In this document: one piece after another, positions 9,257 to 16,600 of the stretch
Layout: every line of letters starts with the position of its first letter
How positions within the stretch are numbered: the first letter of the stretch is position 1
Source of the DNA: Candidatus Iainarchaeum sp.
Lineage (GTDB): Archaea > Iainarchaeota > Iainarchaeia > Iainarchaeales > JAXPJC01
NCBI GenBank assembly: GCA_016187745.1
Contig: JACPJC010000003.1
Span: 56,393-120,392, forward strand
Direction: 5' to 3'
Length of the DNA stretch: 64,000 bases
Made by a program: the position numbers and the translations under genes
The notes under the pieces: model-generated
The model's input: only the letters and a program-made list of their open reading frames with translations
Told to the model about the DNA's origin: nothing
The model's database searches: none

Positions 9257-9862
9257 ATGGAAAAGGCGTATGAGATTGTTGTCAGGGGCGATGTGCAGAA
9301 AAGTGCCTTCAGGCGCTTTGTCAAGCAGCTTGCGAAAAAGCACAATCTGTTCGGCAGCGTTGAAAATCTTGACAATTATGACGAGGAGGTCAGGATAATC
9401 TGCGAGGGGGAAGAGGGCAATGTTCGGGAATTCATCAAAAGGCTTGAAAACCCGAGTGAAGAAGATAGGGAAGAAACAAGTGCAGCAATAGCCAATATAC
9501 AAACTAATGCAATTCCTCCCCGCGGTAGGTTTGAGAATTTTAAAATAATAAGGGGCCCTGAAGAAATTGCCGAGAGGCTGGATGAGGGCCTGGTAATTAT
9601 GAACAAGGGATTCAAAGAGCAGAAGGAAGGGATTGATAGGCTCGGGGAGAAGATGGATGGGAATTTTAAGGAGCTTAAAGAGGAAACAAAGACTGGATTT
9701 TGCAAGATGGACGGGAATTTCAAAGTGCTTGGGGAAAAGATAGATGGAAATTTTGATAAGATGGACGGGAATTTCAAATCATTGGATACAAAGTACGGGG
9801 TGGTTTCCGAAATTCTGATGAGAATGAACAAGAACCTTGAGAAGATTGTTGCAAAAATATGA
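9257..9862 (+). CDS. acylphosphatase-like domain fused to repetitive coiled coil
   Basis: VRGDVQKSAFRRFVKQLAKKHNLFGSVENLDNYDEEVRIICEG acylphosphatase-like; four KMDGNF/KIDGNF repeats at the C-terminus. Confidence 0.75.
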   Translation: MEKAYEIVVRGDVQKSAFRRFVKQLAKKHNLFGSVENLDNYDEEVRIICEGEEGNVREFIKRLENPSEEDREETSAAIANIQTNAIPPRGRFENFKIIRGPEEIAERLDEGLVIMNKGFKEQKEGIDRLGEKMDGNFKELKEETKTGFCKMDGNFKVLGEKIDGNFDKMDGNFKSLDTKYGVVSEILMRMNKNLEKIVAKI

Positions 9863-9913
9863 ATGCTTTTAAGCAGAGTTTTCTGCACCGGCGCGCAGTG
9901 CCTCTCTTGCGGC

Positions 9914-10684
9914 TCACTTCTTTGCCAATTTCTTATAGCGCCTGTCCCTGCGCTCCGCGGCATCGGCCTCTTCCTTTACGGAGCAGTAGTGCACGCTTAT
10001 CTTCAGTTTCCTGCGCTTCGCTTCATTAACCAAAAATTTGCCCAGCTCATCGCTCCCCGCAATGGATTTTTCCGCAATCTTATAGCCCCTTTTCTTTATT
10101 TCAGGAAGATTCAGCTCCGCAACCTCAAGCTCATTGAGATTTATGAACTTTATCCCTAATTTATCAAGAGCAAGAACGAGATTGAGCAGCTTTTCCTTTT
10201 TCCCCGGAACAGCAACCACTTCCGCGCCGGCATGCGGAATGTATTTTTTTGCAATCCTGAATTTCCCCAAATCAAAGCTGTGCAGCCTTATTTCATCAAG
10301 CCCCGCATCTGCCAATCTTTTGGCTGTTTTTGCATTGAGCAAATCCGCATTGGTATAGAGGTGTATGTAAAACTTCTTCCCGAAATTATCCTTGAGCGCC
10401 TTTATTGTCTCGGTTGTTTTTTTCAGCGCGCACAGGGGGTCGCCGCCGCTTAGGGAAGCTGCGGAAAAATGCCTTGCAATCCGCAGAAGCCCTTTTGCGC
10501 TTTTGATTTCCTTATATGGCGTTAAAATGATGTCCCTGCCCTGAAGCTTCGGAAGCACCGGGCAGTAGAAGCAGGATTTGTTGCATTTGAATGTAATGTA
10601 AATCGGAAGCACCTTTGCAGAAAGGCACAGTTTGCAGCCACCTGCAGGCTCACCGGAAGAACAAGTTCTAACCATAAAAACCAA
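9914..10684 (-). CDS. radical SAM protein
   Basis: YITFKCNKSCFYCPVLPK CxxxCxxC; AASLSGGDPL. Confidence 0.9.
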   Translation of the reverse strand: MVFMVRTCSSGEPAGGCKLCLSAKVLPIYITFKCNKSCFYCPVLPKLQGRDIILTPYKEIKSAKGLLRIARHFSAASLSGGDPLCALKKTTETIKALKDNFGKKFYIHLYTNADLLNAKTAKRLADAGLDEIRLHSFDLGKFRIAKKYIPHAGAEVVAVPGKKEKLLNLVLALDKLGIKFINLNELEVAELNLPEIKKRGYKIAEKSIAGSDELGKFLVNEAKRRKLKISVHYCSVKEEADAAERRDRRYKKLAKK

Positions 10685-10809
10685 TTACTTCTTTATTGAA
10701 TGGCTTGTTGCAAACTTTGTTGTGAATTTTATTTTTCCTGTCATTTTGGACCCCCTTTCCCTTTTGAAGATTAAGAGTATTATTGCATGCAGGTTAAAAA
10801 TCTTTTTGT

Positions 10810-11268
10810 TCAGAGCAGCGGCTGCGGGGAGAAACTTTCTCTGATTGTCTTAAAGATGAGGTTTGTGCTTGTTCTTTCAATAAATTCCTCCCTTGAAAGC
10901 TTGTTTATGAATTCGTCAAGGCTCTCGGTGTTTTTGAACTTTCCAACAACCGCAAGGTCATACTTTCCGGACACATTGTATACGCTGCATATGTTTGGAT
11001 GTTCTGAATATTTTGCGCAGAATTCCCCCAATTTTCCCTTGTTGACGGCAATGAATATCAAAACGCTCAGGTCAAAGCCCAGTTTGCGCAGGTCTATCCT
11101 CGGCGCATAGCCGTGCAGAACCCCGAGGTGCTTTAATTTCTTCACGCGCTTGTGTATTGCGGCTGAGCTTAATTTCATTTTTTTCGCAAGCGTTGAATGC
11201 CTTGCGGTGTGGTTTTTTATCATCTCATTGAGAATGCGCTTGTCGGTTTCATCAATTTTTCCCGCCAT
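10810..11268 (-). CDS. Lrp/AsnC family transcriptional regulator
   Basis: IDETDKRILNEMIKNHTARHSTLAKKMKLSSAAIHKRVKKLKHLGVLHGY HTH plus RAM-like domain. Confidence 0.93.
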   Translation of the reverse strand: MAGKIDETDKRILNEMIKNHTARHSTLAKKMKLSSAAIHKRVKKLKHLGVLHGYAPRIDLRKLGFDLSVLIFIAVNKGKLGEFCAKYSEHPNICSVYNVSGKYDLAVVGKFKNTESLDEFINKLSREEFIERTSTNLIFKTIRESFSPQPLL

Positions 11269-11518
11269 AAAAAACCCCATTTTTGTGAATTTTTTTAACC
11301 TTAGTGCCTTGCACTGGTTAAATTTATATGCACTTTATATATATAACTCCTTTTAAATGTTATATTTTTCAACCAATCCGAAATAATTTTAACCTTTTAA
11401 ATAGATTGCTGCAATATATTGCCTGAGAGGGTGGGTTAGCATAGGGGGAAATAAATCACACGGAGCTGAAAGCGGGAAAAATTCCGATTCCGGATACTCC
11501 GGGGATTCAAATCCCGCA

Positions 11519-11707
11519 ATGGTCTGCTTCGGGGAATACGCAAGCTACCAGTTCAACTGCAAATTCTGCGATTTCCTGCAGGGCTGCAGGGAATTCACAA
11601 CAGCAAAAGGCAGGGCGCGGGGAAAGAATTCCGCTTCTGCAATTAACGAAAAAAAGCAAAGCAATAAAAAGCAATATCCATCAGTAAATAATCCAGGGGT
11701 TGGGTGA
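11519..11707 (+). CDS. small Cys-cluster protein (start uncertain; frame stays open further upstream)
   Basis: CFGEYASYQFNCKFCDFLQGCREFTTAKGR, C-x13-C-x2-C-x6-C. Confidence 0.45.
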   Translation: MVCFGEYASYQFNCKFCDFLQGCREFTTAKGRARGKNSASAINEKKQSNKKQYPSVNNPGVG

Positions 11708-12176
11708 GGGTTTGGCGGGAGTTAAGTTAATCATAGTGATTGCGGCAGCGGTCCTGATTTTAATAGCGGTTTTTGGCAAGCCCCTTACCGGATTCAGCGT
11801 GCTTTCTCTCCTAGATGTTCAGGCGCAGTCAAACAAAGCGATGCTGGATGATGTGCTTAAGGAAAATCCGGAACTTGGCAGCAGCCTGACGCAGGCAGAG
11901 AAAACAAAGCTTTATGATGTAATTTCTGACAAAAAGCTCACAAAGGAACAGATTGAGGATCTTGTAAGAAGTATGCATAGATCGCCAGAAGAATTAGCAG
12001 AGACACAAAAAATAATAGAGGAAGCATTGCGTACAGGCCCTACTGCCGTTGGAGGCTATGAGGAAAGCTTTGTGATTGGTGGAAAGACATACACTGAAGA
12101 CGAACTCAAGAATATGACTGCTGAGCAAATTGAAGCGCTGACGGGGCAAACGCAGGGCGGAGGCACGGATAAATGA
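11700..12176 (+). CDS. membrane-anchored secreted hypothetical protein (TTG start)
   Basis: N-terminal hydrophobic helix VKLIIVIAAAVLILIAVFG; ends ATGA-overlapping with the next gene. Confidence 0.6.
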   Translation: MGEGLAGVKLIIVIAAAVLILIAVFGKPLTGFSVLSLLDVQAQSNKAMLDDVLKENPELGSSLTQAEKTKLYDVISDKKLTKEQIEDLVRSMHRSPEELAETQKIIEEALRTGPTAVGGYEESFVIGGKTYTEDELKNMTAEQIEALTGQTQGGGTDK

Positions 12177-13600
12177 ATGCCAAGCTCCTGCTGGCGTTTG
12201 CCGTACTCTCTTTATTCCTATTAAACAATGCCTCTGCAATCTGGCCATGGGATGAATGCAACAGCCCGAGCGGTGGAACAATTTACCCCGGAGGAAGCGC
12301 AAGCGGATGGATTGCCGGCTGGGTTGATGGTGATGATTGGGTAAGTGTTAATATCAGCAGTTCCGGCGAGTATAACTTCTGGCTTACCGGACCAAGCAAT
12401 GCAGATTTTGATTTGCAAGTTTATTCAAATTGCAGCGGCAGTTGGGTTTGTGGCTCAGCAGGCGGGAGCTCTTCTGAAAGCTGCACAAAATCTATCTCTT
12501 CTGGCACTTACCATATGAGGGTCCTTGCATATGGCTATTGGGATTCAGGCAATTGGACTATGGGCGCAACAAAAAAGGCAACAACCTGCTACACCCATAA
12601 TTATTCCGCGTGCTACAGCAACGACCGCTATTGGTATAATTCCTGCGGCACCAGGGAAGAGGTAAGGTATGATTGCGGAGATGATTCATATGGAAGCTGG
12701 AATAATTACTATTGCTCAAGCAATGATGTTTATAGGAGCAGGAGCTTTACAGACAGGGGCTGCTCATCAGATAGCTGCTTTGCAAATTCAAGCACGCAAT
12801 ATGAGCTATACCAGGATTGTGGCGATTCCAGCTATGGGTCATGGAGCAGCAACTATTGTTCAAGCAATAATGTAACGCAATCAAGGACTGTTTACAACAA
12901 AGGATGCTCAAGCGGCTCTTGCACATCAAGCAATACAACTGAAACCCGCGTAGTGGATTACTGCTCATCAAATGAAACATGCGAGAGCGGGCAATGCAAG
13001 CCGAAATGCACAAGCAATGCCTATACTTCGTGCTATAACGGGGATATTTATTGGTATGATTCCTGCAACAACAGGCAGGAGATAAAGACGGATTGCGGAG
13101 ACACTACATACGGATCATGGGGAAACAGCTATTGTTCCAGCAATAATGTAATGCAGACTCGCAATGTTTACGGGCCCTATTGCGAAAGCAGCCAGTGCAA
13201 AAGCCAGACAACAACAGAAAGCCGTATTGCGGAAACATGCGATGGGCAGTTTAATTTCTGCCTTGGAAACTCGTGCATTTTATGCGATTCACATACATCC
13301 TACCAATGCACGGACAATGATGTTTATTGGTTCAACTCCTGCGGCACTAAAGAGGACAAGAAGCAGGAATGCGGCTCAAGCTATTGTGATGCCTGGAGCG
13401 GAAATTCCTGCAAGGACGGGAGTGTTGTAAGGAGCAGGACTTGCTACGACAAGGGCTGCGGAAGCAATGCGTGCTACGCAAATCCGGACACGCAATATGA
13501 AAGTGTGGAAACGTGCCAGTATGGGTGCAGCGGCGGCGCATGCATCCAGCTCTCAGACCTGTCCATAGCGCCAGAGGACATCATATTTGAAAAGACGTGA
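12173..13600 (+). CDS. secreted Cys-rich repeat protein with N-terminal PPC-like beta domain
   Basis: signal peptide MNAKLLLAFAVLSLFLLNNASA; repeats of YWYxSCxxRxExxxDCGDxxYGSWxxxYCSSN. Confidence 0.85.
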   Translation: MNAKLLLAFAVLSLFLLNNASAIWPWDECNSPSGGTIYPGGSASGWIAGWVDGDDWVSVNISSSGEYNFWLTGPSNADFDLQVYSNCSGSWVCGSAGGSSSESCTKSISSGTYHMRVLAYGYWDSGNWTMGATKKATTCYTHNYSACYSNDRYWYNSCGTREEVRYDCGDDSYGSWNNYYCSSNDVYRSRSFTDRGCSSDSCFANSSTQYELYQDCGDSSYGSWSSNYCSSNNVTQSRTVYNKGCSSGSCTSSNTTETRVVDYCSSNETCESGQCKPKCTSNAYTSCYNGDIYWYDSCNNRQEIKTDCGDTTYGSWGNSYCSSNNVMQTRNVYGPYCESSQCKSQTTTESRIAETCDGQFNFCLGNSCILCDSHTSYQCTDNDVYWFNSCGTKEDKKQECGSSYCDAWSGNSCKDGSVVRSRTCYDKGCGSNACYANPDTQYESVETCQYGCSGGACIQLSDLSIAPEDIIFEKT

Positions 13601-13604
13601 TGAA

Positions 13605-16600
13605 ATGAATGAAAAAGCAAGGGTGCATATTGCAAATGCTTTGGTTTTGCTAGTTGTGGTTGGCCTCATATTCGGGGCGCTTGCCGCAAGGGGCGGAAGT
13701 GGAAATGACAACGGGAATGCCCATGACAATATGGCGGATGCGGAACTTATTTTTACTGATGAAGATTTGAGCGCAAAAGAGCTTAAGGGGCGGGCGCTCA
13801 CATTCATTGAGCCAATGATTGCAACAGCAGCAGGCGATGACCTGAGCAAACTGCTTGAAATAAAGGCAAATATATCAGAAAGCCTTAATGCGGATTATTG
13901 GCTCTCCGATGAGTCTGTTACTAACGAAGAGGTCTTTAATTCTGAGAAATCCGCAGCAAATGACATCCGCACGCTCTACAACAGGGAAAGCAGCTTGCTT
14001 GACAATGCTTCCTTATTGCTTGCAATAAGCAGGTTAATCCAGGCCGATGATGAAATTTCCAAATTGCAGATGGAACAAACAGAGAATCTGCTCCTGCAGA
14101 TAAATGATGAGGCAACAATTGCGGCAATAAGCTCATACCTCAATGATGCAAGAAGCAGCTATGAGCAGGCATGGCACCAGATAGAGCAGCCAAGCAACTA
14201 TCCGAATTCAATTGAGCACTTCAAGAATTCATGGAATAGCTCATACAATGGCCTGCTGAAATTAGATGAACTAACAGTGCCGATAGTAACTATAGATTTC
14301 CCTGCAACAAATACTTACACCACTGAGGCAGACCAGGCAATTTCCGGCACAGTATGGGATGCAAGGCTGCACACAATCCCAAATGTGAAAGTAAATGTGA
14401 ATGATGCGGCATATGAATTTTCCCTGGATAATGGAAACTACAACGGCGCAATTGCCCTGAGCGAAGGGAACAACCTCATAACCGCATATGCAACTGATGC
14501 ATTCAACAATGCAGGGAGTGCAGGCATTGAAATGGTATTGGATACAATTGCGCCTGAAATAACTATTGAAGGTGTAGAAGACGGCGTATTTTACAATGCG
14601 GATGTAATTCCGATAGTTTCAATTGCCGATCTGCACCTGGCAGAAACAGTCATAACATTAAATGGCAATCCATTTGCTTCGGGAACAAGCATTGCAGAAG
14701 AAGGAGAATATACATTAACTGCCTATGGAAAAGATTTGGCAGGAAATGAATCAAGCAGGACAATAAGTTTTGTAATAGACAAGACTCCGCCAGCAGTGGT
14801 GATAAATGCCCCTGCAGATCTTGTTTACCTAAGGCAGGTTGTGCAGATTAATGGAACAGCAACTGACAAATATTTGGACAGTATTTCACTAAAGATTAAT
14901 GGTAATGAGGTTTCAAGTATAGCTAACTTTGAATGGAATACAATAGAATATGCGGATGGGGCTTATAATATTGAATTAAGCGCAAGAGACAAAGCCGGTA
15001 ATGCTTCATCCACAACAATTTCAGTAATTATTGATAACACTCTTCCGGAAATTACAATCAGCGGTATTGAAGAGGGGGCATTCTATAATTATGATGTTGT
15101 GCCGGTGGTTGAAGTAATTGAAGCTAATCCTGATATAACTACAGCAATGCTTGATAATGCTGAATTTGAGCTTGGCTCAAGCATTTCGGAAGAGGGAATG
15201 CATGAGTTTTCTGCAACAGCAACAGACAAGGCAGGAAATAGTGCAAGCAGGTCTGTAAGCTTTGGGATTGACAAAACTGCCCCAATAACAACTGATAATG
15301 CAATAACGGGATGGGTAAATACAGATGTTGTTGTAATTCTCACATCAGTAGACAATCTAAGCGGAGTGACAAAAACTTATTATTCAATCAATAATGGAGC
15401 AGAGCAGGAAGGCACGCAAATAACACTTACAGAAACAGGGGAATATATTATTTCATATTATTCAACAGATATTGCAGGAAACGTTGAGGATGCAAAGCAA
15501 AGTGCGAAAGTGCAGATAGACAAAATTGCCCCTGAAATTTCAGTTATTGCACCTGAGGAGAGGGATTATTCCTATACGGCTATTTTGCCCCTCAATTTCT
15601 CAGCAACTGATGCGGATTCAGGATTAAAAGAACTAAATGCAGAGCTTGATGGAATTGCTGTTAATTCTGGAGAGAATATAAACCTCTATAGTTATGCGCT
15701 CGGTCAGCACACACTTGTAATTAGTGCAATTGATAATGCAGGCAATTCTGCAACAAAGAGTGTTGTATTCAATCTAATTGATGATGTAAAGCCAGAATCA
15801 AACGCTGAACTTGCAGGAACGCCTGGAAATAATAATTGGTATGTGAGCGATGCTACAATTATACTTACTGCAATTGATGCAAAAAGTGGAGTTAAAAAAA
15901 TACAATACAGCACTGATGGAAGCACTTATGCAGATTATGCTGCTCCGCTAATAATTTCCACAGAAGGCCTAACAACAATTTATTACAGGGCAGAGGACAA
16001 TTCAGGCAATATTGAAGATACAAAAACAATTAGTTTTAAAATTGATAAAACTCCACCAGAACTAAACATTACTGAACTCAATGAAAATCCAACGCTTGAA
16101 GATGCTAATTATTCAATCTTAGTTGAAACAGAGAATGGTGCAGATTTGGGTGTTAGTATAATCCAAACTAATATAGATACATCAACGGGAAGCAATCTTG
16201 GTGCTACTCAATCTTCAGAGAGTATTGCTCATAATGGTTCCGCAATCTATAGAATGGATGTTATTGAAGGAATTAATGAAATAATCTTTACTGCAATGGA
16301 TGAAGCTGGAAATACAACAATAAAACAGTTTAGAAGGCTTGTTGATAGGGATAAGATTTCTGATAGTTATGAAATAGAGATGCTCAAAACAGATCCTCTA
16401 AAAGCAGATTCTGATAGTGATGGCATAAATGATGATATTGAGGACTTTGATGCAGATGGATTAACAAACCTTGCTGAATTTTTATTAGGCAGCAACCCAT
16501 TTGATGCTGATAGTGATGATGATACGCTTACTGATTTCTATGAGGTTGTAATGACAAATACAAGCCCAACAGATTCTGATACAAAGGATGCAGGAATTTC

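Noticed and set aside
11420-11520. Possible tRNA or structured RNA (CCGGGGATTCAAATCCCG looks like a T arm)
   Set aside because: No matching acceptor or anticodon arms could be built, and the region lies in an open frame leading into the Cys-cluster ORF.
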